A DNA stretch of 64,000 nt from VFMC01 sp963791635 (GTDB lineage Bacteria; Actinomycetota; Acidimicrobiia; Acidimicrobiales; Ilumatobacteraceae), in assembly GCA_963791635.1 (NCBI GenBank), contig CAWBTC010000003.1, positions 119,964 to 183,963 of the forward strand. Direction: 5' to 3'. This document shows positions 34,818-43,894 of the stretch, in pieces. Position 1 is the first letter of the stretch. The number at the start of each line of letters is the position of its first letter. The translations under genes and the position numbers were made by a program. The notes beneath the pieces are model-generated. The model worked only from the letters and a program-made list of their open reading frames with translations, made no database searches and was not told the origin of the DNA.

Positions 34818-35567
34818 TCAGCGGAACAGGTCGCGGCTCTGGTCGCGCAACACAGGTGCGATCACGGCGGTGTCGTCGAGCTCGAACTCGAACCCGCGCA
34901 CCACGCCGACAGGCACACGGGAGGTGTTGCCCTTCACCAGCTCGGCCGCGCCCGTGAGCTCGTCGGCGGTGCAGATGGCCTGCACCTTGAACTCATGGCC
35001 GTGCGGATCCACCTGGCCGATGTAGCTGAGGATCGGCTGGATGCCGGCAACACCGATCGCGATGTCGGTCTGCCCCTCGCGCCAGGCGCGGCCGAAGGTG
35101 TCGCTGATGATCACCGCAGCGTCCACACCACCGGCCTGCAAGCCCTCGCGGATGCGACGGGCCGACGCATCTGGATCCACCGGCAGCAGCACCACACGAC
35201 CGTGCGCACCGCTGCTCGATTGATCGATGCCGCTGTTCGCACACACGAACCCGTGATGGGTCTCGGTGATCAGGATCGGCCCCACCTGACGCACCACCCG
35301 CTTCGACTCGCGCAACACGAGCTCGGTCACGGCCGGGTCCTTGTCCCAGGGCAACGACCAGTCGATCGCGAACTGCGACGGCTGCACATCGTCCAGCTCC
35401 ACCGTGCGGCCTTCGGCCTTCGACACGATCTTCGAGGTCACCACCACCACGTCACCGTCGGCGAGGGGTGTGCCGGCGTCCGCCGCGGCGGTGAGGATCA
35501 TCGTCGCGAGATCGCCCCCGGGAACGATCTCGGGCAGGCCGGGAACACCGAAGATCTGCAGTGCCAT
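34818..35567 (-). CDS. cofE: Coenzyme F420-0:L-glutamate ligase (CofE/FbiB N-terminal type)
   Basis: A 249-residue CofE enzyme that adds gamma-linked glutamates to F420-0 using GTP. Conserved stretches are GDVVVVTSKIVSKAEGR, the LRESKRVVRQVGPILITETHHGFVCANSGID core and IISDTFGRAWREGQTDIAIGVAG. In mycobacteria this domain is fused to a nitroreductase-like C-terminal domain (FbiB); here it stands alone as in archaea. It follows the alpha/beta hydrolase gene by twelve bases and is probably cotranscribed. It fits the F420-using enzymes elsewhere in the window. Confidence 0.88.
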   Translation of the reverse strand: MALQIFGVPGLPEIVPGGDLATMILTAAADAGTPLADGDVVVVTSKIVSKAEGRTVELDDVQPSQFAIDWSLPWDKDPAVTELVLRESKRVVRQVGPILITETHHGFVCANSGIDQSSSGAHGRVVLLPVDPDASARRIREGLQAGGVDAAVIISDTFGRAWREGQTDIAIGVAGIQPILSYIGQVDPHGHEFKVQAICTADELTGAAELVKGNTSRVPVGVVRGFEFELDDTAVIAPVLRDQSRDLFR

Positions 35568-35579
35568 GGGCTGATCCGA

Positions 35580-36365
35580 TCAGGTCGGGAGGCCGGCGAG
35601 GAAATCGAGGACCGCGGCGTTCACCGGATCGGGATTGGTGAGGTTCGCCGCGTGCGCTCCGCTCACCTTCACCACGCCACCACAGCCGACGAGCGCATCG
35701 GCCATCTCCTCCGCATGCTCCATGGTGATCGCCGTGTCACTGAGACCGTGCACCACCAGCGCTGGGCACGTGATCTCGCCGAGACGACCACTGATGTCGT
35801 CACGAGTGAGCAGGCAACGGGCCGGTTCGGTGAGCGACTCCTTCGGGCGCTCTTGCCACTTGGCGATCCACTTCGGGTTCTCCACCGGGTCGTCGATGAT
35901 GATCGTCGCCACCGCTTGGGCCAACTCGTCGACCGGCCCCGCCGCCAGCCAGATGTCGATCATGCCCTGGTTGGCTGCCAGGGTTTCGGGTGCATCGAGC
36001 GCCGCCGACGTGTCGAGCAAGATCAACGCCCGAACCCGCTCGGGAGAGAGGAGAGCAGCACGCATCGACAGGAATCCGCCCTGACTCATGCCGCCCACCA
36101 CTGCTCGATCGACACCCAGGTGATCGAGCAACCCGAGGCAATCCTTCGCAGAGTCCCAGTAGGTGAACGGCTGGCCGTCGAACACGGTCTGGCCGAAGCC
36201 CCGCTCGTCCCACGTGATCACGCGGTACTGGCCGCGCAACGCGGCAACCTGATGCTCGAACATCGTGAGATCCATGAGGAACCCGTGGCCGAGGATCACT
36301 GCGGGCCCATCACCGCCGGTGTCGGAGTAATGGATCTGCTGACCATTGACGGCGGCGTGGGGCAT
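35580..36365 (-). CDS. Alpha/beta hydrolase
   Basis: A 261-residue alpha/beta hydrolase. The oxyanion region is GHGFLMD, the nucleophile elbow GMSQGG carries the Ser, the acid is near VVHGLSDTAI, and the catalytic His is probably in SGAHAANLTNP. The SAKDCLGLLDHLGVDRAVVGGMSQGGF context resembles 3-oxoadipate enol-lactonase-like esterases; the substrate is open. TACGTT six bases upstream supports ATG 36365. It is the first gene of a pair with cofE. Confidence 0.82.
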   Translation of the reverse strand: MPHAAVNGQQIHYSDTGGDGPAVILGHGFLMDLTMFEHQVAALRGQYRVITWDERGFGQTVFDGQPFTYWDSAKDCLGLLDHLGVDRAVVGGMSQGGFLSMRAALLSPERVRALILLDTSAALDAPETLAANQGMIDIWLAAGPVDELAQAVATIIIDDPVENPKWIAKWQERPKESLTEPARCLLTRDDISGRLGEITCPALVVHGLSDTAITMEHAEEMADALVGCGGVVKVSGAHAANLTNPDPVNAAVLDFLAGLPT

Positions 36366-36371
36366 GGGCTG

Positions 36372-36377
36372 AACGTA
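36372..36377 (-). promoter_or_regulatory. -10 box (TACGTT), leaderless, for the hydrolase-cofE pair
   Basis: TACGTT on the minus strand with a six-base spacer to the ATG at 36365. Confidence 0.45.
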
Positions 36378-36397
36378 GCAGTGCCCCAGCGACCACA

Positions 36398-37339
36398 ATG
36401 TCGGGCATGACCGACACGACGGCGCGCGTCAGCGACATCTTCGACCCCACTGCCTGGCGTGAGGTGTCCGGTTTCGACTTCGACGACATCACGTACCACC
36501 GGGCCACCGGGCCGACCACGCGAGATCGTGGCACCGTGCGCATCGCCTTCAACCGGCCTGACGTCCGCAACGCGTTCCGACCGAAGACCGTCGACCAGCT
36601 CTACGCCGCACTCGACCATGCTCGGATGACCACCGACGTGGGCTGCGTGCTGCTCACCGGCAACGGTCCGTCGCCCAAGGACGGCGGCTGGGCGTTCTGC
36701 AGCGGCGGCGATCAGCGCATCCGCGGCAAGGACGGCTACAAGTACGCCGAGGGTGACACCGCCGACACCATCGAGGTCGGTCGCGCCGGACGGCTCCACA
36801 TCCTTGAGGTGCAGCGGCTCATCCGCTTCATGCCGAAGATCGTGATCTGCGTGGTGCCGGGCTGGGCGGCAGGTGGCGGGCACAGCCTCCACGTGGTGGC
36901 CGACCTCACCATCGCGAGCGAGGAGCACGCCCGCTTCAAGCAAACCGACGCCGACGTGGCCAGCTTCGACGGTGGCTTCGGCAGCGCCTACCTCGCTCGT
37001 CAGACCGGCCAGAAGTTCGCCCGCGAGATCTTCTTCCTCGGCCGCGAGTACACCGCCGCCCAGGCACGTGAGATGGGCATGGTGAACGCCGTCGTACCGC
37101 ACGCCGAGCTCGAGGCAACCGCCCTGCAATGGGGCAGGGAGATCAACGGCAAGAGTCCGACTGCGCAGCGCATGCTCAAGTACTCGTTCAACCTGATCGA
37201 CGACGGGCTCGTCGGACAGCAGGTGTTCGCAGGCGAGGCCACTCGCCTCGCGTACATGACCGACGAGGCGCAGGAAGGCAGGATGTCCTTCCTCGAAAAG
37301 CGAGACCCCGACTGGAGCGAGTTCCCCTGGCTCTACTAG
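36398..37339 (+). CDS. menB: 1,4-dihydroxy-2-naphthoyl-CoA synthase (MenB)
   Basis: A 313-residue crotonase-fold MenB that cyclises o-succinylbenzoyl-CoA in menaquinone synthesis. It has the MenB-specific N-terminal FDDITYHRA, AFNRPDVRNAFRPKTVDQLY, the oxyanion loop AFCSGGDQRIRG, PGWAAGGGHSLHVVADLTIAS, and TDADVASFDGGFGSAYLARQ with the catalytic Asp/Gly region. The C-terminus MSFLEKRDPDWSEFPWLY is typical. A second ATG at 36407 is an equally likely start. No other men gene is present in the window. The TrmH-like gene follows after eleven bases. Confidence 0.9.
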   Translation: MSGMTDTTARVSDIFDPTAWREVSGFDFDDITYHRATGPTTRDRGTVRIAFNRPDVRNAFRPKTVDQLYAALDHARMTTDVGCVLLTGNGPSPKDGGWAFCSGGDQRIRGKDGYKYAEGDTADTIEVGRAGRLHILEVQRLIRFMPKIVICVVPGWAAGGGHSLHVVADLTIASEEHARFKQTDADVASFDGGFGSAYLARQTGQKFAREIFFLGREYTAAQAREMGMVNAVVPHAELEATALQWGREINGKSPTAQRMLKYSFNLIDDGLVGQQVFAGEATRLAYMTDEAQEGRMSFLEKRDPDWSEFPWLY

Positions 37340-37349
37340 GCACGATCCC

Positions 37350-38150
37350 ATGTTGATCCGCGTCGACGACCCCGACGACGAGCGCCTCGCCGTGTTCCGG
37401 TTGAACGAGCGCCAACTGTCGAACCGGCCGCAACGCCGCAACGACGACGGTGAGGGCATGTTCATGGCAGAGGGTGATCTCGTGGTGGAACGAGCTCTCG
37501 AGGCCGGATGCGACCCGGTGGCGGCGCTCGTCGACGAACTGCGCCCTCCGCCGGTGACCGCCATGCTGCTCGACGTCGTGCCCGTCTATGCCGGTGGCGA
37601 GCGCGTGCGGGCGCTCGTCACCCAGCTGGGCGTGCCGAACTCGATCGTCGCCATCTTTCGGCGCCCACCGCGGACCAGCGTCGACGCACTCGCTCGTCAC
37701 TCGCACCGGCTGGTGCTCGCAGAGGCCGTGGACAACCCGGCCAATCTCGGCGCCATCATCCGCAATGCCACCGCCCTCGGTTGGGACGGGCTGATCGTCG
37801 ATGCGACGAGCACCGACCCGCTCGCCCGTCGTTCCTTGCGAGTGTCGATGGGCCACGCTCTGGTGTTCCCCCACGCCCGAACCACCGATGTCGCTTCGAC
37901 GATCGCCCACCTGCTCGCCAACGGCTTCACTGTCGCCGCGCTCACCCCCGACGTCGACGGCGTCGACATCGACACCGTCGAGCCTCCGGACCGGCTGGTG
38001 GTGTGTATGGGCGCCGAGCGCGTCGGCCTCAGCGCCGAGGTGCTGGAGGCGACCACGTTGCGGGTCAGGATCCCGATGCACCACGGCGTCGACTCGCTCA
38101 ACGTCGCGGCGGCCACGGCGATCGCCTGTCACGCCCTGCGACGAAAATGA
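37350..38150 (+). CDS. TrmH/SpoU-family RNA 2'-O-methyltransferase
   Basis: A 266-residue SPOUT methyltransferase with the three knot motifs: DNPANLGAIIRNATALG (motif 1), VVCMGAERVGLS (motif 2) and IPMHHGVDSLNVAAATAI (motif 3). The N-terminal about 110 residues form the RNA-binding domain. It methylates a ribose 2'-OH in rRNA or tRNA; the site is unknown. It is probably cotranscribed with menB. Confidence 0.85.
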   Translation: MLIRVDDPDDERLAVFRLNERQLSNRPQRRNDDGEGMFMAEGDLVVERALEAGCDPVAALVDELRPPPVTAMLLDVVPVYAGGERVRALVTQLGVPNSIVAIFRRPPRTSVDALARHSHRLVLAEAVDNPANLGAIIRNATALGWDGLIVDATSTDPLARRSLRVSMGHALVFPHARTTDVASTIAHLLANGFTVAALTPDVDGVDIDTVEPPDRLVVCMGAERVGLSAEVLEATTLRVRIPMHHGVDSLNVAAATAIACHALRRK

Positions 38151-38167
38151 CCCGGGTCTCGGGCGAC

Positions 38168-38173
38168 TACGGT
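38168..38173 (+). promoter_or_regulatory. -10 box (TACGGT), leaderless, for the cytidylate-kinase-like gene
   Basis: TACGGT with a six-base spacer to the ATG at 38180. It supports that start over the in-frame ATG at 38147, which overlaps the TrmH stop. Confidence 0.45.
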
Positions 38174-38179
38174 GCGCCC

Positions 38180-38815
38180 ATGACGTACGGGGTGGTCTGC
38201 ATTGCACATGTCAGTGGTTCGGCGGGAGCCGAGGTCGGAAAGCAGGTCGCCGAAGCACTGGGCTACCGCCTCGTCGATGAAGAGATCGTCCAACGAGCGG
38301 CCGAATCCGAAGGGATCGACGTCGCGGAGCTCGCCGAGGTGGAAAAGCGAAAGACCGTGCTCAACCGGCTGCTCGAGAGCCTTGCACTCGGTGGTGCCGC
38401 CGACGGCTTCATGGCCGGCATGCCGTCGGTGATGCCATCGCTGTCGGTGGTCGACCCGAACGGTCTGCGCAGCCTCATCCGGAAGTCGATCCACGAGACC
38501 GCCGCCGACGGCAACGTCGTCATCGTGTCGCACGCCGCATCGTTCGCGCTCACCGGCCAGGACGACGCGTTGCGCGTGCTCGTCACTGCATCTCACGACA
38601 CAAGGGTCGAGCGAGCCCTCGAGGCCAGCGGCGGCGACGCCAAGAAAGCGGCGAAGTCGGTCGAACACGACGACGCCGGCCGCGCCGACTACCTGAAGAA
38701 GTTCTACGGGGTGGACCGGGAGCTGTCGACCCACTACGACCTGGTGCTCAACAGCGACCACCTGTCGGCCGCAGCGATCAGCGACCTGGTGGTGCGGGCC
38801 GCGCAGGCGAAGTGA
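38180..38815 (+). CDS. Cytidylate kinase-like family protein
   Basis: A 211-residue P-loop kinase-like protein resembling PF13189. It begins with a modified phosphate loop (HVSGSAGAEVGKQVAEALGYRLVDEEIVQRAA) lacking the classic GxxGxGKS. The lid region is LVTASHDTRVERAL and the C-terminus ends YLKKFYGVDRELSTHYDLVLNSDHLS. Nucleotide kinase activity is suspected for the family but not established. I chose ATG 38180 because the fold starts there and a TACGGT box precedes it. ATG 38147, with an ATGA overlap, remains possible and would add eleven residues. Confidence 0.75.
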   Translation: MTYGVVCIAHVSGSAGAEVGKQVAEALGYRLVDEEIVQRAAESEGIDVAELAEVEKRKTVLNRLLESLALGGAADGFMAGMPSVMPSLSVVDPNGLRSLIRKSIHETAADGNVVIVSHAASFALTGQDDALRVLVTASHDTRVERALEASGGDAKKAAKSVEHDDAGRADYLKKFYGVDRELSTHYDLVLNSDHLSAAAISDLVVRAAQAK

Positions 38816-38845
38816 TCGGCAGGCCCGTGTCGTTGAGCTGACTCG

Positions 38846-39022
38846 TCAGAACGCCGGGTCGAAGATACGCACGTTGGTGAGGTGCTCCGGGCGGAACACC
38901 ATCGGCATCGTGCCGTCACACGGGTCGAGGATCACGGCCTCGGGAGTCGCGAGCAGCACGAGGGCAGTCACAGCCTCGCCGTTCACGTCGACTTCGAGCA
39001 CGTCGCCGGTCACTACGTTCAT
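38846..39022 (-). CDS. Small hypothetical protein, 58 residues
   Basis: A 58-residue acidic, strand-rich protein (VVTGDVLEVDVNGEAVTALVLLATPEAVILDPCDG). I recognise no family. AGGGGG stands eight bases before the ATG at 39022 and two before the ATG at 39028, so 39022 is preferred. The frame is open to 39157, but there is no reason to extend it. It lies between the convergent kinase-like gene and the crotonase gene. Confidence 0.55.
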   Translation of the reverse strand: MNVVTGDVLEVDVNGEAVTALVLLATPEAVILDPCDGTMPMVFRPEHLTNVRIFDPAF

Positions 39023-39166
39023 GGTCATTTCCCCCTGGAAATCAAATGCTGTTGGGTGTGGCCCCTGCATTTGCACCAGAGGTGCCGCCCGCAGAGTCTC
39101 CAGTTCTTCGGCACCACGGGTGGCGACCTTGACAGGAAATTCCTCGGGTTCCCACAAGTCGTCCGA

Positions 39167-40030
39167 TCACGAGAACTCAGGCGGCTCCCAACCAGGGAAG
39201 ATGTCCGGAAGACCGTCGCTGATCTTGACGGGAAACACCGGAGGACGCTTCTCCAGGAAGCTCACGACGCCCTCCCGAGCGTCGGCGCTCTTGCCGCGGG
39301 CGGCGATCCCGCGGGAATCGACCCTGTGCGCCTCCATCGGATGGTCGGCGCCGAGCAGACGCCACAGCATCTGCCGGGTGAGCGCCACAGACACCGGAGC
39401 GGTGTTGTCGACGATCTCCTTGGCGATGGCACGCGCCGCTGGGAGGAGCTCGTCAGGCGCGTGCACGCTGCGAACGAGACGCCCGTCCTTGGCCTCCTGT
39501 GGGCCGAACACCCGCCCGGTGTAACACCACTCCGTTGCCTGGCTGATGCCCACCAGTCGCGGCAGGAAGTACGACGAGCACGCCTCGGGCAAGATGCCGC
39601 GCCGTGCGAACACGAACCCGAACTTCGAGTTCTCGCTCGCGAGGCGAATGTCCATCGGCAGCGTCATCGTCACGCCCACGCCGACGGCAGGCCCGTTGAT
39701 CGCCGCGATCACCGGCTTGGTGCACTCGAAGATCCGCAGGCTCACGATGCCACCGCCGTCACGGGGCACTCCCTCCACGCCCGTCTTCACATCGCTCCCG
39801 CCCGCGGCAAAGGTCTCTCCACCGCTGCTCAGGTCGGCGCCTGCGCAGAACCCGCGCCCTGCCCCGGTGACGATCGCGACTCGGACATCGTCGTCGGCAT
39901 CGATCTGGTCGAACGCGTCGACGAGCTCGCGCATCATCGTTCCGGTGAACGCGTTCAGCTGCTCCGGCCGGTTCAACGTGATGGTCGCGACGTGGTCATC
40001 GACCGAGTAGATGATCTGTGTGTACTCCAT
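39167..40030 (-). CDS. Enoyl-CoA hydratase/isomerase (crotonase) family protein
   Basis: A 287-residue crotonase. ATITLNRPEQLNAFTGTMM leads to the first oxyanion loop GRGFCAGADL, with the second at AINGPAVGVGVTMTLPMDIRLAS. The ARRGILPEACSSYFLPRLVG segment carries one Glu of the usual catalytic pair. Length and motifs fit acyl-CoA hydratases of beta-oxidation-like pathways. TAGCGT seven bases before ATG 40030 fixes the start. It is divergent from the MFS gene, 26 bp apart. Confidence 0.85.
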   Translation of the reverse strand: MEYTQIIYSVDDHVATITLNRPEQLNAFTGTMMRELVDAFDQIDADDDVRVAIVTGAGRGFCAGADLSSGGETFAAGGSDVKTGVEGVPRDGGGIVSLRIFECTKPVIAAINGPAVGVGVTMTLPMDIRLASENSKFGFVFARRGILPEACSSYFLPRLVGISQATEWCYTGRVFGPQEAKDGRLVRSVHAPDELLPAARAIAKEIVDNTAPVSVALTRQMLWRLLGADHPMEAHRVDSRGIAARGKSADAREGVVSFLEKRPPVFPVKISDGLPDIFPGWEPPEFS

Positions 40031-40037
40031 CAGGCTG

Positions 40038-40043
40038 ACGCTA
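40038..40043 (-). promoter_or_regulatory. -10 box (TAGCGT), leaderless, for the crotonase
   Basis: TAGCGT on the minus strand with a seven-base spacer to the ATG at 40030. Confidence 0.45.
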
Positions 40044-40056
40044 CAGAGCCAGACTG

Positions 40057-41238
40057 ATGGCGATGGACCCGAACCGCACGAGTCGAGCATTCCGGGCCAT
40101 CGCCGTGCAGTACTTCGTCAACGGCGCGGTGTGGGCGACGTTCGCCTCAAGGTTGCCGGCGATCCGCGACCGCTCGGGGGTGTCCGTCGGCGTGCTCGGC
40201 GCCGTGTTGATGCTCGGCAACCTCTCCTCGCTCGTCGGCAGCCTGTTCACCGATCGCCTGCTCGCGCGGGTGCCGAGCCGGCGGGTGATGATCGGCGGCG
40301 GCGCGTTCTACGTCGCCGCCTTGCCCCTCGTGGGCACGTCGCAGTCAGCCGTCGTATTGGTCGTCGGTCTCGTGATCATGCTGTGGTTCGACGTGTTCAT
40401 CGACGTTGCGATGAGCGTGCAGGGCTCGTACGTGAGCGCAACCCGACACACGCCGGTGATGAACCGGCTGACCGGCCTGTGGAGCCTCGGTACCGTGGCC
40501 GGTGGCTCGGTTTCGGTGTGGGTCGCCCATCAAGGCATCGGCACCCCGATGCACTTCCTCGGTGCGGCCGCGGTGCTGGCCTGCGCACTCATCCTCGTGT
40601 CACGAGGGCTGTTGCCCACCGACGAACCGCACCCGGGTCAACTGCCCGCCAGGGCGCCGAGATCGGCGAGCGCATGGCCGTGGCGACCCTCTGCGGCGGC
40701 GATCGTCCTCGGCGCCTCGAGCGCGCTCGCCGTTGTCCTCGACGTCACCCCCGGCGACTGGGCAACGTTCCGTCTCGCCGACGACCTCGGCTCGAGCCCG
40801 CAGACGGCGGTGGGCGGCTTCTTGATGTTCACTGCCGGCATGACGACGGGCCGACTGCTCGGGGACCTGGTGCAGGTGCGCGTCGGCCGTGCCCGGCTCG
40901 CGAGCATCTGTGCCGCGCTGGCCTTCACCGGTCTCGGCGTGGCGACGCTCGTGGCCCACGAGTGGATCGTGCTCGCCGGCTTTCTCGCGGCGGGCCTCGG
41001 CACATCGGTCTTCGCCGCCCAGCTGGCCGATCGTGCCGCCCGCGCGCCCGGCCCGATCGGATCGGGCTTCAAGGTGCTGTTCGTGGGGCATCGCATCGCC
41101 GCCCTGGCAACCCCGATCTCGATCGGTGCGCTCGCAGGCACCGACGCGATCGGTGTCGGCGCGGCGATGGCGATGGTCGGCCTGCCAGCTGCCGCAGTGC
41201 TCGGGCTGACCGCCCGCCGGAGCTTCGCCGACTCATAG
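40057..41238 (+). CDS. MFS transporter
   Basis: A 393-residue MFS protein with about twelve spans. The N-terminus AIAVQYFVNGAVWATFASRLPAIRDRSGVSVGVLGAVL resembles the YbjJ-like branch of MFS permeases. The basic loop TDRLLARVPSRRVM follows span two. The substrate is unknown. Confidence 0.8.
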   Translation: MAMDPNRTSRAFRAIAVQYFVNGAVWATFASRLPAIRDRSGVSVGVLGAVLMLGNLSSLVGSLFTDRLLARVPSRRVMIGGGAFYVAALPLVGTSQSAVVLVVGLVIMLWFDVFIDVAMSVQGSYVSATRHTPVMNRLTGLWSLGTVAGGSVSVWVAHQGIGTPMHFLGAAAVLACALILVSRGLLPTDEPHPGQLPARAPRSASAWPWRPSAAAIVLGASSALAVVLDVTPGDWATFRLADDLGSSPQTAVGGFLMFTAGMTTGRLLGDLVQVRVGRARLASICAALAFTGLGVATLVAHEWIVLAGFLAAGLGTSVFAAQLADRAARAPGPIGSGFKVLFVGHRIAALATPISIGALAGTDAIGVGAAMAMVGLPAAAVLGLTARRSFADS

Positions 41239-41294
41239 CAGCGGCGGGGGTTGCGCGGCAGGGTGGTGACCCTCGTCTCGCTCTCCTCGGATGA

Positions 41295-42245
41295 TCAGGC
41301 GGCCTTCGCCTGACTCGCGAGGAATGCCCCGCTGATCACGAGGGCGATGCCGACCACGGCGATCGGCGCCACAGTGTCATCACGGAACGCAACACCGAGA
41401 GCGAGTGCGACGACCGGGATGAGGTAGGTGATGAACGAGGCACGCGTCGATCCGACTCGACCGACGAGAGTGCCCATGATCGCGAATGCGATGCCGGTGC
41501 CGAACACACCGAGAACGAGAACTGCGACGAGTGGCCCGAGTTCCCATGAAGCATCACCGATGTTCCACAGCCCGAACGGGGTGGTCCACACTGTGGCCAA
41601 ACCGAGCATGCGGGCCATCAGCGGGAGTGACCCGTACTTGCGATGGAGCGGCGCTGCGAGGTTGATCGCGAACCCGTAGCAGACAGTTGCCGCGAGCACC
41701 ATGAAGACTCCGGCCGCTTGATTCGAGCCGTCACCGATCGACGGAAGGCTGATCAGAGCGATGCCGGAGAAGCCGACGATCAGGCCGATCAGCAGCGGTC
41801 CTCGTGCTCGTTCGCGCAGCAGTACTGCCGCAACCGTGGCTGCGAAGATCGGCGTCGCGCCATTGAGGAGTCCGGTCACCGACGAGTTGATGTGCTGCTC
41901 GGCGATGGGGAACAGGGTGAACGGGATGGCGACCCAGATGATCGAGAGCAGGAGCAGTCGGCCGCGGTCGCCGGCGTCGATCGTGACATCGGACACCGCA
42001 TTGCCGACACGTCTCGTGATCGACCTGGGGAGGAGCCACAGAGCTGCGGCACCGGAGCCCACTCGAATCAACGTGATCAGACCGGGCGGAAGGGCGTCGA
42101 GTCCAATGTCGATGAAGACGAAGGACGAACCCCAGATCGCCGCCACCGAGACGAACAGCAGCCAGTCCTGCGTCGTGAACGTGCCCTCGTTGTCAGCAGT
42201 AGTCGCTTGGAAGATCTTCGTGCGCGTGGGCCCTCGAGTGGTCAC
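41295..42245 (-). CDS. EamA/DMT-family transporter
   Basis: A 316-residue drug/metabolite transporter with ten spans in two EamA repeats. The first repeat begins LLFVSVAAIWGSSFVFIDIGLDALPPGLITLIRVG and the second follows LLIGLIVGFSGIALISLPSI. Such carriers export amino acids or metabolites. The GTG start is as read. It lies downstream of ftsX on the same strand but separated by no obvious coupling. Confidence 0.82.
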   Translation of the reverse strand: MTTRGPTRTKIFQATTADNEGTFTTQDWLLFVSVAAIWGSSFVFIDIGLDALPPGLITLIRVGSGAAALWLLPRSITRRVGNAVSDVTIDAGDRGRLLLLSIIWVAIPFTLFPIAEQHINSSVTGLLNGATPIFAATVAAVLLRERARGPLLIGLIVGFSGIALISLPSIGDGSNQAAGVFMVLAATVCYGFAINLAAPLHRKYGSLPLMARMLGLATVWTTPFGLWNIGDASWELGPLVAVLVLGVFGTGIAFAIMGTLVGRVGSTRASFITYLIPVVALALGVAFRDDTVAPIAVVGIALVISGAFLASQAKAA

Positions 42246-42282
42246 GGCGGGTCAGTGCATCCGGCGATCATGCAGCCGTCGA

Positions 42283-43194
42283 CTAGACGTCGAGGAACTT
42301 GGTGGCTGCGGTGCCTGAACCGATCGCGCCAACGAGCATCCCGAGGATCATCAGCCAGAACACCACCCATTGCGGGTAGTTGCCGGTCACGACGAACGCC
42401 CCGAAGCCCGAGTCGGGCGGGAACGACTGCACGGTCGACGTCCAGTACCAGTTCGCGGTCAGCACCCCGCCGCTCGCGAACACTGCGCCGACGAGGCCTT
42501 GGATGAGTCCCTCGAGCATGAACGGCACGCGGATGAACCAGTTGGTTGCACCGACGAGCTTCATTACCTCGATCTCGCGGCGACGAGCGAACATCGCCGT
42601 GCGGATCGTGTTCCAGATGAGCAGCACCGCCGAGAACAACAGGATCAGCGTGATGAGGTAGAGCACGAACTGCACCACCCCGCGCAACGTGCTGAGGACG
42701 TCGATCTGTTTGGAGGGGAAGGCGACGTTGATGACCTTCGGCAATCGTTCCTTGTACGACGAAGCGATCTCCGTGAGGAGCTCGGCCGACGCATCGGGCT
42801 GTGGCACCACCTTGAACTGGGTGGGGATGTTCTCCGCAGTGAGGAGCTGCAGCGTCTCAGGATCGCCGGCGAACAGGCGTTGCGCCTCGACCAGCGAGGC
42901 CGCGACGTCGAGGTACTCCAGCCTGTCGACGTCGATCACGGTCGGGTTGCTCTCCAGCGCGTCACGCACCACCTGCAGTTGCTCGGGCGTCGCGTCGTTT
43001 TCGACGTAGACGATCAGCTCCACACCGCCCGACCACTGCGACAGCTGGTTGTCGAAGCCCCGGAGCACGAGCAGCGTGAGCCCGAGGATGAACAACGAGA
43101 CGGCCGCGGTGATGACGGCCGCGGCGGTGAGTGTGAAGTTGCGGCGAAGGCTCGCCCACATCTCGCGGAACGTGTAGCTGAGGCGGGAGAACAT
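42283..43194 (-). CDS. ftsX: Cell division protein FtsX
   Basis: A 303-residue FtsX permease with a cytoplasmic N-terminus (SYTFREMWASLRRNFTLTAAAVITAAVSLFILG), one span, a large extracytoplasmic loop and three C-terminal spans. With FtsE it controls peptidoglycan hydrolases at the septum. It starts immediately after the ftsE stop. The extracytoplasmic loop (VYVENDATPEQLQVVRDALES) is as expected for actinobacteria. Confidence 0.92.
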   Translation of the reverse strand: MFSRLSYTFREMWASLRRNFTLTAAAVITAAVSLFILGLTLLVLRGFDNQLSQWSGGVELIVYVENDATPEQLQVVRDALESNPTVIDVDRLEYLDVAASLVEAQRLFAGDPETLQLLTAENIPTQFKVVPQPDASAELLTEIASSYKERLPKVINVAFPSKQIDVLSTLRGVVQFVLYLITLILLFSAVLLIWNTIRTAMFARRREIEVMKLVGATNWFIRVPFMLEGLIQGLVGAVFASGGVLTANWYWTSTVQSFPPDSGFGAFVVTGNYPQWVVFWLMILGMLVGAIGSGTAATKFLDV

Positions 43195-43872
43195 CTATTC
43201 GTACACACCCCGGGCCTGGTCGCGGACGATGATGCCGCGATCGAGCTGGATGACCCGCTTGCGCATCATGTTCACGATGCGCTGGTCGTGCGTGGCCATC
43301 ACCACCGTCGTGCCCGTCTTGTTGATGCGGTCGAGCAGACGCATGATGCCCTCGCCCGTGGTCGGGTCGAGGTTGCCCGTCGGCTCGTCGGCGAGAAGGA
43401 TCAGCGGCCGGTTGACGAAGGCACGAGCGATCGACACGCGCTGCTGCTCACCACCGCTGAGCTGATGAGGGAAGCGCTCCTGCTTGCCCGACAGTCCGAC
43501 GAGGTCGAGCACTGCCGGCACCTGCTGGCGGATGACGTGCTTCGGCCGACCGATCACCTCGAGGGCGAACGCGACGTTCTCGAACACGGTCTTGTTCGGG
43601 AGCAGCTTGTAGTCCTGGAAGATGTTGCCGATGTTGCGCCTCAGGTGAGGCACCTTCGCATCGGGCATGTCGTTGATGTTGCGACCCGCCACCCAGACCT
43701 CACCCTTTTCGGGCTTCTCCTGGCGGTTCATGAGCCGCAGCAACGTGCTCTTGCCCGAGCCCGACGGACCGACGAGGAACACGAACTCGGCCTTGGCAAC
43801 GTCGAAACTGGCGTCCTGCAACGCCGTCACCTCGGTGCTGTAGCTCTTCGTGACGTTCTCGAGCTTGATCAT
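43195..43872 (-). CDS. ftsE: Cell division ATP-binding protein FtsE
   Basis: A 225-residue ABC ATPase with Walker A GPSGSGKST, signature LSGGEQQR, Walker B LILLADEPT and switch His in MATHD. It powers FtsX. It lies 22 bp downstream of prfB and abuts ftsX, the standard actinobacterial order prfB-ftsE-ftsX. Confidence 0.93.
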   Translation of the reverse strand: MIKLENVTKSYSTEVTALQDASFDVAKAEFVFLVGPSGSGKSTLLRLMNRQEKPEKGEVWVAGRNINDMPDAKVPHLRRNIGNIFQDYKLLPNKTVFENVAFALEVIGRPKHVIRQQVPAVLDLVGLSGKQERFPHQLSGGEQQRVSIARAFVNRPLILLADEPTGNLDPTTGEGIMRLLDRINKTGTTVVMATHDQRIVNMMRKRVIQLDRGIIVRDQARGVYE

Positions 43873-43894
43873 GCGGGTGCAGAACCTAGTTGGC

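Noticed and set aside
38147..38179. Upstream start of the cytidylate-kinase-like gene
   Set aside because: An ATGA overlap exists, but the fold begins at 38180 and a leaderless -10 box falls between the two starts; kept only as an alternative.
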